24,393 nucleotides of DNA. Source: Bacillota bacterium (GTDB taxonomy: Bacteria; Bacillota; Clostridia; Clostridiales; Clostridiaceae). Every line of letters starts with the position of its first letter. Position 1 is the stretch's first letter. Below the pieces are notes generated by a model. The model was not told the origin of the DNA. It made no database searches and saw only the letters and a program-made list of their open reading frames with translations. This document shows, in pieces, positions 1 to 7,949 of the stretch. The position numbers and the translations under genes are program-made. Location of the stretch: contig JAUZPI010000066.1 in NCBI GenBank assembly GCA_030706015.1, positions 1-24,393 of the forward strand. The letters run 5' to 3'.

Positions 1-87
1 ATCAGCTAGGGCTTATTAAAGTGCGCAATTTTTTATTTATAGAGTATATCGTATCTTAAATCACTATACAAATTTCCACAAAACGTT

Positions 88-141
88 AAAAGGAGGCTGC
101 CGCCTCAGCATATTTTTTATGCTAATGCGACAGCCCCTTTT
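88..141. terminator. Hairpin upstream of the L,D-transpeptidase gene
   Basis: A long interrupted inverted repeat: AAAAGG and GGCTG on the left pair with CAGCC and CCTTTT on the right, and an inner GCATA/TATGC-type stem closes the loop. It probably ends transcription of a gene left of the window and could act in both directions. Positions 1-87 hold nothing I recognise. Confidence 0.5.
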
Positions 142-201
142 GATTAAATAAAAGCTAATTTGTAAATAATACTAGGTAAGTGTAAATTTGGAGGTTAAAA
201 T

Positions 202-1044
202 ATGAATAGAAATAAGGTAATTAAGTCCGTCTTTGACTTTTTACGAAGCGTTCTTATTACAATTCTACTTATTGTGTTACCGGCATTTTTTGTATTCATA
301 CCATATGAAAGATCCCCAAAATCAGTACCAGCATCAGCTTATCTTTTAGATGAGGATAAATTAAAGGAAGCTATGATTCCTAAGATTAAAGCAGAAATGC
401 AGAATGAACTAAAAGACAGTATAGCTGTCTTTTCATCTAATACATCTTTTAAAAAAACATACTATATTAACGAAAATGGTGCTAAAATGTATAGTGATAG
501 CAATGATAAGAGTAAAATCATAAAGTGTTTAGATAGAGATAATGAAGTTGTGGCTTATAATGAAAAGGACGGATACATCTATTGTGAAGATGATGATGGA
601 AATATGGGGTGGATAAAGAAGGATAGCTCACTTTTAACTAGCATTGCAGTAAATGATTCTAGATATATGATAGATGTTAATTTAACTAAGCAATTTATTA
701 ATGTTTATGAAGGAAAGTCTTTGATTAAAGCAAATATAAAGTGTTCTACTGGAATTGTGGGTAATAATAAAACTGAAACTCCCAGCGGTATATTTACCAT
801 AAAGAGACATGAGACAAAGAATTTTTATAGTAAAAAATATAATGAGAATGTAATGTATCCACTAAAGTTCTTTTCTAGTTATTTAATACATTCTGTACCA
901 GTTGATAATAAAGGCAATACTATAACATCTGAACATGACAAACTAGGTAAGCCTGTTTCACATGGATGCATTAGAGTGGACAAAGCAGATGCTCAATTTT
1001 TGTACAGTCTGCCCAACGGTACCATTGTATACATACACTACTAA
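202..1044 (+). CDS. Membrane-anchored L,D-transpeptidase with SH3 domain
   Basis: A 280-residue YkuD-family L,D-transpeptidase, an enzyme that forms or edits 3-3 peptidoglycan cross-links outside the membrane. Residues 15-34 are one hydrophobic segment that should act as an uncleaved N-terminal anchor. Residues about 84-140 look like a bacterial SH3 domain (repeated short strands, a GWIKK end). The catalytic YkuD domain fills about 152-280 and ends in the signature SHGCIRV, with Cys256 the expected nucleophile and a conserved His in the LIHSVP stretch. The start is ATG with GGAGGT at 190-195, six bases upstream. The next gene begins 14 bases after the stop, but a functional link is not obvious. 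The family call is firm; the exact role (cross-linking, spore or cell-envelope work) cannot be read from the sequence. Confidence 0.9.
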   Translation: MNRNKVIKSVFDFLRSVLITILLIVLPAFFVFIPYERSPKSVPASAYLLDEDKLKEAMIPKIKAEMQNELKDSIAVFSSNTSFKKTYYINENGAKMYSDSNDKSKIIKCLDRDNEVVAYNEKDGYIYCEDDDGNMGWIKKDSSLLTSIAVNDSRYMIDVNLTKQFINVYEGKSLIKANIKCSTGIVGNNKTETPSGIFTIKRHETKNFYSKKYNENVMYPLKFFSSYLIHSVPVDNKGNTITSEHDKLGKPVSHGCIRVDKADAQFLYSLPNGTIVYIHY

Positions 1045-1058
1045 GGGGGGAATTGTCT

Positions 1059-2459
1059 TTGGATTATGATGTACTTGTTTTAGGGGGAGGCATAATAGGT
1101 TGTTCTATAGCTTATGAATTATCAAAATACAGCCTAAATATAGCACTTATTGAGAAGGAATATGATATAGCAAATGATGTTGCTATGATAAATGCTTCAA
1201 TGGCTTTTGATGGGATTGAATGCAGTGATAGCCTTACTGCCAAGTTAGAGAATATAGGTAACAACCTAATAGATGAAATTACGACAAAGTTTAATGTGCC
1301 GTTTAAAAGGGTAAATACATTATTGGTATCATCAAACGAAAAATATATGGCATGTTTGAAAGAGCTAAAGGATAAGAAGTTCAATAACTATGGCTGTAAT
1401 GTAAGTTTTGTTGAAAGCAGTGGTTTGTATGATTTAGAACCAGGACTTCAGATGAAAGCTGCTGAAGGGGTATATTCCACAAATACGGGGGTATTATGCC
1501 CATATGACTTAGCTATAGCTTATGGTGAAGTTGCTTTTGATAATGGTGTTAATTTTAGATTAGAGGAAACAGTTTTAGATATACAGAAATTAAATAAGGG
1601 ATTTAGAATTATAACGAATAAGAATAGATTTACATGTAAGATGGTAGTAAATACAATACCTGATAAAGACTACAGTTTAGAAGAGAAGAAAGAAGCGGCT
1701 GGTAAGGATGTACCTACTGAAGTTGCAAATTACTTCATCATTGATAAGAGGTATTATGATATTTTCTCAAACATCGTTTTTATTGCAGGTGATAATGGGG
1801 AAATTATTCAGTGTATGCCTACGGTTGATGATAAAACAGTTGTTTCTATAGTTGAAAAAAGTGAATCCAGCTTAGAACAATTACTTGATAAGATGAAACC
1901 AATTTTAGGATCTATTTCAGACAGTGATATAATGTATTATTACAAGGCACCTTTTTTCCAAGATAAAATTATTATAGATGATAGTTATATAGATAAGGGA
2001 TATATAAAGATAAAAGGAAAACATTATGCAGAGGTTACTATGACTCCAGCTATTAGCAAGATTGTCTGCGAAACTGTTATTAGCAATGTACGATGCTCAT
2101 TAAAAAAGCATTATATAGATAAAAGAAGAGAGTTTTATAGATTCAGGGATTTATCAAACGATGAGAGAAATCAACTTATAAAAATGGATAAATCTTATGG
2201 TAAAATTATATGTGCCTGCAGGTTAATAACTGAGGGTGAAATTATAGATGCTATAAGAAGACCTTTAGGGGCACGTACTGTAGAGGGAATTAAGAGAAGA
2301 ACCGGAGTAATGTTAGGTGAATGTAAAGGAGCATATTGTTTAAATAAGATTGTATCTATAATTGCCAGAGAAACTAATAAAAATTTTAATGATATAGTAA
2401 ATGATTCAAAGGGATCTAATATACTAGTAGGTAGGATAAAAGAGTTTAATGAGATTTAG
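1059..2459 (+). CDS. FAD-dependent oxidoreductase, GlpA-like, with C-terminal BFD-type [2Fe-2S] domain
   Basis: A glycerol-3-phosphate-dehydrogenase-like flavoprotein of about 466 residues. The N-terminus has the dinucleotide fold LGGGIIGCSIAYEL followed by an acidic residue in LIEKE, typical of the DAO superfamily that binds FAD. The last 85 residues are a BFD-like domain with CxC near residue 385 and Cx4C (CKGAYC) near 422-427, the pattern that binds a [2Fe-2S] cluster. Two TTG codons compete as start: 1053 lies only two bases from the GGGGGG ribosome site, whereas 1059 is eight bases away, so 1059 is chosen. The DUF1667 gene begins ten bases after the stop, the usual companion. The middle oxidoreductase of the common three-gene set is absent here. 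The substrate is unknown; glycerol-3-phosphate is possible by homology only. Confidence 0.82.
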   Translation: MDYDVLVLGGGIIGCSIAYELSKYSLNIALIEKEYDIANDVAMINASMAFDGIECSDSLTAKLENIGNNLIDEITTKFNVPFKRVNTLLVSSNEKYMACLKELKDKKFNNYGCNVSFVESSGLYDLEPGLQMKAAEGVYSTNTGVLCPYDLAIAYGEVAFDNGVNFRLEETVLDIQKLNKGFRIITNKNRFTCKMVVNTIPDKDYSLEEKKEAAGKDVPTEVANYFIIDKRYYDIFSNIVFIAGDNGEIIQCMPTVDDKTVVSIVEKSESSLEQLLDKMKPILGSISDSDIMYYYKAPFFQDKIIIDDSYIDKGYIKIKGKHYAEVTMTPAISKIVCETVISNVRCSLKKHYIDKRREFYRFRDLSNDERNQLIKMDKSYGKIICACRLITEGEIIDAIRRPLGARTVEGIKRRTGVMLGECKGAYCLNKIVSIIARETNKNFNDIVNDSKGSNILVGRIKEFNEI

Positions 2460-2469
2460 GTGATGGGTT

Positions 2470-2793
2470 TTGATTAAGGATATGGTGAATGAAAAAAGTA
2501 TAATTAACGCACATGAAATTATAAGGGATGAATTTAAAAAATGTAATTATGAGCAGCAGGATAGTGGGAAAAAAGAAATATTAACTACTGTTGTAAGAGT
2601 AAAAGGCGGCAAGGTGAGAGTGGTGCCAGTAAAGAGCAATAAACCCATGGATAAGAGTTTATTTTTAGAATGTTCTAAGGCTCTTGGCAGGATATATGTG
2701 GGGCTTCCTATAAATGTAGGCGATATTATTTGTCATAATATCTTAAATACCGGAATAGATATAATTTGTACGAAAAGAGTAGATAAGAAATAA
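2470..2793 (+). CDS. DUF1667 protein lacking the usual N-terminal cysteine motif
   Basis: A protein of 107 residues. From about residue 39 it matches the DUF1667 pattern: TTVVRVKGGK, then VPVKSNKP, then INVGDIICHNILNTGIDI. DUF1667 proteins usually open with a CxxCPxGC-type cysteine cluster and accompany FAD/NAD oxidoreductases, probably as electron-transfer partners. Here the N-terminus holds only a lone cysteine (KKCNY), so the metal-binding part looks lost or replaced. The start is TTG, with GGTGATGG just upstream and an in-frame stop TGA nine bases before it, so no longer N-terminus can be hidden in this frame. It is co-transcribed with the preceding flavoprotein. The domain call is good; the function is unknown. 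Confidence 0.7.
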   Translation: MIKDMVNEKSIINAHEIIRDEFKKCNYEQQDSGKKEILTTVVRVKGGKVRVVPVKSNKPMDKSLFLECSKALGRIYVGLPINVGDIICHNILNTGIDIICTKRVDKK

Positions 2794-2853
2794 TTATTTT
2801 TTTTATAATTTTTTTAGTATAATTATGCAATAAAAAAATAACACAAATATATA

Positions 2854-2882
2854 TTGACATATTACCCTAATATATTTATAAT
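2854..2882 (+). promoter_or_regulatory. Consensus sigma-A promoter for the serine T-box transcript
   Basis: TTGACA at 2854-2859, a 17-bp spacer and TATAAT at 2877-2882. Both boxes match the vegetative consensus in every base. Transcription would start near 2889, about 20 bases before the first T-box helix. Confidence 0.9.
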
Positions 2883-2904
2883 AAAAATCAACAATTGCAT
2901 ATAA

Positions 2905-3123
2905 ACCTGTGAGGAGAATAGTAGCAAGAGTGGTATTTAAGAGAGTCAGCGGTTGGTGGGAGCTGATAATTCCAAAATTGTGAATCCAACTCTGAGGGAT
3001 TGCGATGAGCAATACGGTATAAACCGTTATTATAAAAGAGAGGATCATAATAATTTTATGATCAATTAGGGTGGCAACGCGGAGTCTTTCGTCCCTTCAT
3101 TAAGGGGATAAAAGGCTCTTTTT
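2905..3123 (+). promoter_or_regulatory. T-box riboswitch, serine-specific
   Basis: The conserved T-box AGGGTGGCAACGCGG is at 3068-3082, followed by an intrinsic terminator (GAG/CTC-based stem, 3082-3117, then a T run). Upstream, a Stem I-like region carries AGAGAG and GGTGGGAGCTGA elements, then TGAA followed by TCC at 2985-2987 and AACTCTGAGG, the usual specifier-loop setting. TCC is a serine codon. The antiterminator bulge reads TGGC, which pairs with a tRNA ending in GCCA; both tRNA-Ser genes in this window have G as discriminator. Uncharged tRNA-Ser should therefore stabilise read-through into the serA transcript. A reverse-strand open frame across this region is a chance frame. Confidence 0.93.
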
Positions 3124-3276
3124 GTTTACAATTTTTAGTAAGATATTAACTGTTTAAGAATAAATTACAAGGGGCAATTTTATTCTAGTTTATTCTTATG
3201 CCAATTATTATGGAACGTTATACTGTTCTATATGCAATAAATTTTTGGAATAAAATAAATAGGGGGTTTTTTAAAA

Positions 3277-4185
3277 ATGATTAGAATTTTAGCTACAGAT
3301 GGTATTGAACAAGCAGCTGCTGAGGCACTAAGAGCAAAAGGTTTTGAGGTAGTAGAACAGTTTTATCCAGCAGAAGAACTAGGAAAACAATTAAAGGATT
3401 TTGACGTACTTGTTGTTAGATCAGCAACAAAAGTTAGACAACCAATCATAGATGAAGCTGCAGAAGCAGGAAGATTAAAGCTTGTAATAAGAGGCGGCGT
3501 TGGTATAGACAACATAGATGCAAAATATGCTGAAGAAAAAGGTATTGCAGTAAGAAATACTCCAAACGCTAGCAGTATATCTGTTGCAGAATTAACATTA
3601 GGACATATATTAGCAGTAACAAGATTTGTTGCTCTTGCAAATGTAACAATGAGAGATGGAAAATGGGAAAAGAAAAAGTATGAAGGTGTAGAAATCTTCG
3701 GAAAGACTATCGGTCTTGTAGGATTCGGAAGAATAGCTAAAGAAGTTGCTAAGAGAGCTCATGCTCTAGGCATGAAGGTTAAGTACACAGATATATGTGG
3801 AAAAGCTGAAGGTTTTGATGAATTTGAATTCTGTGACCTTAATGAAATAATAACTACTTCAGACTTCGTATCAATGCACATACCATTTAGCAAGGCAGAC
3901 GGAGCTCTTATAGGAGAAAAAGAATTAAATGCTATGAAAGACGGAGCATTTGTAATAAACTGCTCAAGAGGCGGAATAGTTGATGAAGCTGCTCTTTTAG
4001 CTGCTCTAAACAGTGGTAAAATAGCAGGAGCTGCATTAGACGTATTCGAAGATGAACCAACAGCTAATGAAGCATTAGTAAATCATCCAAGAGTATCTGT
4101 AACTCCTCACATTGGAGCATCAACAGTAGAAGCTCAAAAGAGAATAGGTGAAGAAATAGTAGAAACAATCGAAAAATTCTTCTAA
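3277..4185 (+). CDS. serA: D-3-phosphoglycerate dehydrogenase (short form)
   Basis: A 302-residue NAD-dependent D-2-hydroxyacid dehydrogenase that oxidises 3-phosphoglycerate to 3-phosphohydroxypyruvate, the first step of serine synthesis. The substrate-binding domain is at the ends of the chain, with IRGGVGIDNID near 71-81. The Rossmann motif GLVGFGRIA is at 146-154, and the catalytic triad is Arg231 (SRGGIVDE), Glu260 (FEDEP) and His278 (TPHIGAST). It lacks the C-terminal ACT regulatory domain of the longer enzymes, so feedback inhibition by serine through that domain is not expected; control is more likely from the serine T-box 150 bases upstream. AGGGGG lies nine bases before the ATG. A serC aminotransferase, which I recall between the T-box and serA in related clostridia, is missing. 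Confidence 0.93.
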   Translation: MIRILATDGIEQAAAEALRAKGFEVVEQFYPAEELGKQLKDFDVLVVRSATKVRQPIIDEAAEAGRLKLVIRGGVGIDNIDAKYAEEKGIAVRNTPNASSISVAELTLGHILAVTRFVALANVTMRDGKWEKKKYEGVEIFGKTIGLVGFGRIAKEVAKRAHALGMKVKYTDICGKAEGFDEFEFCDLNEIITTSDFVSMHIPFSKADGALIGEKELNAMKDGAFVINCSRGGIVDEAALLAALNSGKIAGAALDVFEDEPTANEALVNHPRVSVTPHIGASTVEAQKRIGEEIVETIEKFF

Positions 4186-4203
4186 AAGCTGAAGCAAATT
4201 AAG

Positions 4204-4245
4204 GGCTTTACTGTGTTCTACTGAATACAGTAAAGCCTATTAAAA
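4204..4245 (+). terminator. Hairpin between serA and the DUF1015 gene
   Basis: GGCTTTACTGT at 4204-4214 pairs perfectly with ACAGTAAAGCC at 4227-4237 (11 bp, 12-base loop). The bases that follow are A-rich rather than a T run, so it may attenuate transcription or stabilise the serA mRNA rather than end it fully. Confidence 0.45.
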
Positions 4246-4270
4246 TAAAATGGAAGTTAGGGTGAAACAA

Positions 4271-5515
4271 ATGGCAATACTTAAACCTTTTAAGGCAGTA
4301 AGACCTAGGGAAGACTTAGCACAAGAAGTAGCAGCCCTTCCTTATGACGTTATGAATAGTAATGAAGCAAGAGAAATGGTACAGGGCAAGCCACACTCAT
4401 TTTTACATGTAGATAAAGCAGAAATAGACTTAGATGAAAATATTAATATATATGATACTAAGGTTTATGAAAAAGCTAAGGAAAATCTTTATAATATGAT
4501 TAAAGATGGAGTACTAGTACAAGACGATAAACCACAATTATATATATACAGACAAATAATGAATGGAAAAGTTCAAACTGGTGTTGTAGGATGTACTTCT
4601 ATAGATGATTATATAAATAATGTAATTAAGAAACATGAATACACAAGAGCAGATAAAGAAAAAGACAGGATAAACCACGTTGATTATTGCGATGCAAATA
4701 CAGGTCCTATATTTCTAACTTACAGAGCTGAGGATGAAATAGATGCAATAATTTCAGCTTACACAAAGAGAGAGCCTGTATATGATTTTGTTGAAGATGA
4801 CGGTGTAACACACGTTGTTTGGGTTATAGAAGAAGAAGACATTGTAAATAAATTATGCTTGTTATTTAGTAAGGTTGAAAGCTTATATATTGCTGATGGA
4901 CATCATAGAACTGCTTCTGCTGTTAAGGTTGGTCTTATGAGAAGAGATCAAAAACCTGACTATGATGGCACTGAAGAATTTAATTTCTTCTTATCAGTAT
5001 TATTCCCAGATAATCAATTAAAGATAATGGACTACAACAGAGTAGTTAAGGACTTAAATGGGCTAACTGAAGAAGAGGTTTTAGCAAAGGTTTCTGAGAA
5101 GTTTGAAGTTGAATTAGTAGGTACTGAACAATTTAAGCCTGCAAATAAAGGTGAATACGGTATGTATTTAACTGATAAGTGGTATAAGCTAGTTGCTAAG
5201 GATGGAACTTATGACAGCGAAGATCACGTAGCAAGCTTAGATGTATCTATACTTCAAAACAATCTGTTAGCTCCTGTATTGGGAATAGATGATCCAAGAG
5301 TAAGTGATAGAATAGATTTCGTTGGTGGAATAAGAGGATTAAAAGAGCTTGAAAAAAGAGTAAAAGAAGGAATGGCTGTAGCATTTGCTTTATATCCGAC
5401 ATTTGTAAGTGAACTTATGAACATTGCAGATGTGGGAGAAGTTATGCCGCCTAAATCCACTTGGTTTGAACCTAAGTTAAGAAGTGGATTGTTCATACAT
5501 TTATTATATGATTAA
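4271..5515 (+). CDS. DUF1015 family protein
   Basis: A protein of 414 residues. The opening MAILKPFKAVRPREDLAQEV with AALPYDVMNSNEARE is the standard N-terminus of DUF1015, and YIADGHHRTASA near residues 210-222 is its conserved histidine-rich signature. Old annotations compare it to ParB/Spo0J-like proteins; its biochemical role is not established. It often sits beside serA in clostridia, suggesting a link to serine metabolism, which is only inference. An in-frame ATG at 4250 would add seven residues, but AGGGTG at 4259-4264 precedes 4271 by six bases and the family begins at MAIL, so 4271 is preferred. It could share the T-box transcript with serA by read-through. Confidence 0.85.
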   Translation: MAILKPFKAVRPREDLAQEVAALPYDVMNSNEAREMVQGKPHSFLHVDKAEIDLDENINIYDTKVYEKAKENLYNMIKDGVLVQDDKPQLYIYRQIMNGKVQTGVVGCTSIDDYINNVIKKHEYTRADKEKDRINHVDYCDANTGPIFLTYRAEDEIDAIISAYTKREPVYDFVEDDGVTHVVWVIEEEDIVNKLCLLFSKVESLYIADGHHRTASAVKVGLMRRDQKPDYDGTEEFNFFLSVLFPDNQLKIMDYNRVVKDLNGLTEEEVLAKVSEKFEVELVGTEQFKPANKGEYGMYLTDKWYKLVAKDGTYDSEDHVASLDVSILQNNLLAPVLGIDDPRVSDRIDFVGGIRGLKELEKRVKEGMAVAFALYPTFVSELMNIADVGEVMPPKSTWFEPKLRSGLFIHLLYD

Positions 5516-5530
5516 TTAGATCTATTTAAG

Positions 5531-5584
5531 AGGCTGTGTTTTTAAATTATTTAGTTTAAACAATTCTTTAAAGCACAGCCTTTT
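5531..5584 (+). terminator. Intrinsic terminator after the DUF1015 gene
   Basis: AGGCTGTG at 5531-5538 pairs with CACAGCCT at 5574-5581, an inner TTTAAA/TTTAAA-type pairing shortens the loop, and TTTT follows. This probably ends the serA-DUF1015 transcript, leaving serS with its own promoter. Confidence 0.65.
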
Positions 5585-5908
5585 ACATTGTATAAAGCTG
5601 TATATTTGATTAAAAACGGCTGTTTTGCCAATACTATTTGATAGTAGGTTTATAAATGAAAATACTAGGTGTTTTTGTTTATAAGGTTTACTAAAGAAGT
5701 TCGTTAACCATAATTGAACTTTTATTTTAGAAATGATAAACTATCATGGTAAACGCAAGGCTTTATTGATATTAATCCAAGATAACAGGAATACTTAAAT
5801 TGTATATTATTTAAATTACGACATTTTTATATTATTAAATTACGACTGTGGAAGGAGGATTTATTAATCATATATTATTTAGTTATATTTGATTGATAAG
5901 CAGATGTT
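5585..5908 (+). other. serS upstream region with direct repeat and a distant ribosome-site sequence
   Basis: About 320 bases with no open frame I can support. TTAAATTACGAC occurs twice, at 5811-5822 and 5835-5846, exactly 24 bases apart, within AT-rich flanks. A strong GGAAGGAGG lies at 5850-5858, but the serS ATG is about 50 bases further on and the next codons after this site contain no ATG, GTG or TTG at useful spacing. AACTATCATGGTAAACG and AAGGTTTACTAAAG at 5685-5757 may form a GTTTAC/GTAAAC stem. No T-box sequence is present here, unlike many serS genes. Confidence 0.4.
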
Positions 5909-7189
5909 ATGTTAGATTTAAAAAGAATAAGAAATAATCCAGAAGAAATTAAGAATGCCCTATCAAATAGGGGTGAGGATTTTGATACATCCATTATAGA
6001 TAGAATAGTTGAATTAGATGAAAAGAGAAGACAAATTCTAGTTGAAGTTGAAAACTTAAAAAATAAAAGAAATGTAGCATCAGCAGATATAGCAAAATTA
6101 AAAAGAGCTGGTGAAAGCACTGATGAATTAATGGCAGACATGAAAAAGCTGTCAGATGAAATAAAGGCACATGACGGAGAAGTTAGCAAGGTTGATGAAG
6201 AAATAGAATTCTTAATGTTAAGAATACCTAATATACCAAATCCCAATGTACCAGAAGGAAAATCAGATGAAGATAATGTAGAGCTTAGAAAATGTGGAGA
6301 GCCAAGAAAGTTTGATTTTGAAGCAAAGGCTCACTGGGATGTAGGAACAAACCTAGAGTTATTAGATTTTGAAAGAGCAGGTAAGATTACTGGTTCAAGA
6401 TTTACTGTATATAAAGGATTAGGAGCAAGACTTGAAAGAGCTGTTATATCATATTTCCTTGATACTCATGTTGATAAGCATGGTTATACTGAAATATTAC
6501 CGCCATACATGGTTAATAGGACTAGTATGACAGGTACAGGTCAGCTTCCAAAGTTTGAAGAAGATGCGTTCAAAGTAGATAATGGATACTTCTTAATTCC
6601 TACTGCTGAGGTACCAGTTACTAATTTATATAGAGATGAAATATTCAAGGGGGAAGAGCTTCCTGTTAAACATGTTGCCTTTAGTGCATGTTTTAGATCA
6701 GAGGCAGGTTCCGCTGGTAGAGATACTAGAGGACTAGTAAGACAGCATCAATTTAACAAAGTTGAGCTTGTTAAGTTTGCTAAACCAGAGCAATCTTATG
6801 ATGAACTTGAAAAATTAACACGTGATGCTGAAGCAGTACTTGAAGGCTTAGGCTTACCTTATAGAGTAGTTAGAATATGCAAGGGTGATTTAGGTTTCAC
6901 TGCAGCTTTAAAATACGATATAGAAGTATGGATGCCAAGCTACAATAAATATGTAGAAATATCAAGCTGTAGTAATTTTGAAGACTTCCAAGCAAGACGT
7001 GCTAATATAAAATATAAAGAAGATCCAAAGGCAAAACCTCAATATATTCACACATTAAATGGTTCTGGCGTAGCGGTTGGCAGAACAGTTGCTGCTATAC
7101 TTGAAAACTTCCAAAATGAAGATGGAACAGTAACTATACCAGAAGTTTTAAGACCATATATGGGTGGAAGAGAAAAAATAGAGAAATAA
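5909..7189 (+). CDS. serS: Seryl-tRNA synthetase
   Basis: A 426-residue class II synthetase that joins serine to tRNA-Ser (and to selenocysteine tRNA where one exists). The N-terminal 105 residues are the helical arm (coiled coil rich in Lys and Glu) that holds the long variable arm of tRNA-Ser. The class II motifs follow: motif 2 in FRSEAGSAGRDTRGLVRQHQ and motif 3 in NGSGVAVGRTVAAILENFQ near residues 382-400. Length is normal. The ATG at 5909 is forced by an in-frame TAA at 5897; the local ribosome site (GATAAG) is poor, with a strong one about 50 bases upstream. Two tRNA-Ser genes lie downstream, so substrate and enzyme are neighbours. Confidence 0.96.
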   Translation: MLDLKRIRNNPEEIKNALSNRGEDFDTSIIDRIVELDEKRRQILVEVENLKNKRNVASADIAKLKRAGESTDELMADMKKLSDEIKAHDGEVSKVDEEIEFLMLRIPNIPNPNVPEGKSDEDNVELRKCGEPRKFDFEAKAHWDVGTNLELLDFERAGKITGSRFTVYKGLGARLERAVISYFLDTHVDKHGYTEILPPYMVNRTSMTGTGQLPKFEEDAFKVDNGYFLIPTAEVPVTNLYRDEIFKGEELPVKHVAFSACFRSEAGSAGRDTRGLVRQHQFNKVELVKFAKPEQSYDELEKLTRDAEAVLEGLGLPYRVVRICKGDLGFTAALKYDIEVWMPSYNKYVEISSCSNFEDFQARRANIKYKEDPKAKPQYIHTLNGSGVAVGRTVAAILENFQNEDGTVTIPEVLRPYMGGREKIEK

Positions 7190-7193
7190 TAAT

Positions 7194-7240
7194 AAACCGC
7201 AAGTTCGCTGCATTAGCAGGGCTTGCGGTTTACTTATTTT
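7194..7240 (+). terminator. Intrinsic terminator of serS
   Basis: AAACCGCAAG at 7194-7203 pairs perfectly with CTTGCGGTTT at 7222-7231, with an inner GCTG/CAGC-like loop, followed by TACTTATTTTT. Confidence 0.8.
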
Positions 7241-7298
7241 TAAGCACAATCTTAATAGTGAAAAATTACATGAATAATATTAGAGGTGATTAAGCATA

Positions 7299-7370
7299 AT
7301 AAGTAATGCTTAAGAAGTAAGAAGTAATAGGTAATAGGTAATAAATAATAAGTAAAAAGTAAAAAGAAGT
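7299..7370. repeat. AT-rich degenerate tandem array of AAGTAA / GTAATAG units
   Basis: Short imperfect units such as AAGTAA, GTAATAG and AAATAATAAGT follow one another with no fixed period. This looks like slippage-derived spacer DNA in the 383-base gap between serS and the tRNA cluster; the rest of that gap, apart from the terminator and the tRNA promoter, holds nothing I recognise. Confidence 0.5.
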
Positions 7371-7524
7371 TTTAATTGAACAATTTACTTGTTGATTTAT
7401 TCGTGAAAATCTAATAAAATGTATAATGTGCTGAGGACATGGAGTTATAAACACAGCATAAAAGTCGGCAAAAGTCTTATAATAAATGATTTTAAAAAAT
7501 TATTAAAAAAGATGAAAAAAGTTG

Positions 7525-7553
7525 TTGACATATGATATGTTGGTTGATATAAT
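7525..7553 (+). promoter_or_regulatory. Consensus promoter of the tRNA-Ser operon
   Basis: TTGACA at 7525-7530, 17-bp spacer, TATAAT at 7548-7553. The first tRNA begins about 20 bases after the -10 box, so the primary transcript has a very short 5' leader. Confidence 0.9.
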
Positions 7554-7573
7554 AATACATGTCAGTGAGACGT

Positions 7574-7664
7574 GGAAAGATGGTCGAGTTGGTTTAAGGC
7601 ACCGGTCTTGAAAACCGGCGTGCGGGCAACCGCACCTAGGGTTCGAATCCCTATCTTTCCGCCA
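7574..7664 (+). tRNA. tRNA-Ser (UGA)
   Basis: A 91-base class II tRNA. The acceptor GGAAAGA pairs with TCTTTCC and the discriminator is G followed by an encoded CCA. The anticodon loop CTTGAAA gives anticodon TGA (reads UCA and probably other UCN codons). A long variable arm (GTGCGGGCAACCGCAC) and GGTTCGAATCC T-arm are present. Confidence 0.96.
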
Positions 7665-7673
7665 TTTTATTTT

Positions 7674-7764
7674 GGAGGGATACTCAAGTGGCTGAAGAGG
7701 GCAGTTTGCTAAACTGTTAGTAGGGGCAACTCTAGCATGGGTTCGAATCCCATTCCTTCCGCCA
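7674..7764 (+). tRNA. tRNA-Ser (GCU)
   Basis: A 91-base class II tRNA with acceptor GGAGGGA/TCCTTCC (one G-U pair), discriminator G and encoded CCA. The anticodon loop TTGCTAA gives GCT, reading AGC/AGU. It starts only nine bases after the previous tRNA and shares its promoter. Confidence 0.95.
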
Positions 7765-7770
7765 AAGAAG

Positions 7771-7799
7771 CATCTAGGGTATAGCTAGATGTTTTTTTA
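7771..7799 (+). terminator. Terminator of the tRNA-Ser operon
   Basis: CATCTAG (7771-7777) pairs with CTAGATG (7785-7791), followed by a run of seven or more T. Confidence 0.85.
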
Positions 7800-7811
7800 T
7801 TTCCATAACAT

Positions 7812-7840
7812 TTGCATTTTCCACAATTATATGTTAAAAT
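7812..7840 (+). promoter_or_regulatory. Promoter of tRNA-Arg
   Basis: TTGCAT at 7812-7817, 17-bp spacer, TAAAAT at 7835-7840, about 28 bases before the tRNA. It gives tRNA-Arg its own promoter after the preceding terminator. Confidence 0.65.
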
Positions 7841-7868
7841 GTATGTGGTTAAAAATTGAATACATTAT

Positions 7869-7945
7869 GCGTCAGTAGCTCAGTTGGATAGAGTAGCTGG
7901 CTACGAACCAGTTGGTCGGGGGTTCGAATCCTCTCTGACGCACCA
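7869..7945 (+). tRNA. tRNA-Arg (ACG), integration target of the element
   Basis: A 77-base tRNA: acceptor GCGTCAG/CTGACGC, anticodon loop CTACGAA with anticodon ACG (inosine-modified, reads CGN), T-arm GGTTCGAATCC, discriminator A and encoded CCA. Its 3' half from base 7901, starting inside the anticodon loop, is repeated at 24079. The tRNA is therefore intact only because the inserted element supplies a matching 3' part. Confidence 0.96.
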
Positions 7946-7947
7946 AG
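7901..7947 (+). repeat. attL: 47-bp direct repeat within tRNA-Arg
   Basis: Identical over 47 bases to 24079-24125, running from the anticodon loop through CCA plus two bases. Similarity continues with differences through the following hairpin. The crossover lies somewhere inside this repeat. Confidence 0.93.
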
Positions 7948-7949
7948 CA

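Noticed and set aside
2803..3048. 81-codon minus-strand frame
   Set aside because: It lies across the promoter and Stem I of the serine T-box, has no ribosome site, and its content follows the RNA structure.
5875..6246. 123-codon minus-strand frame over the start of serS
   Set aside because: A serine- and isoleucine-rich shadow of the serS coiled-coil arm, without a ribosome site.
7299..7370. Possible CRISPR or structured repeat array
   Set aside because: Units are only 6-8 bases, vary freely and have no spacers; better explained by slippage.
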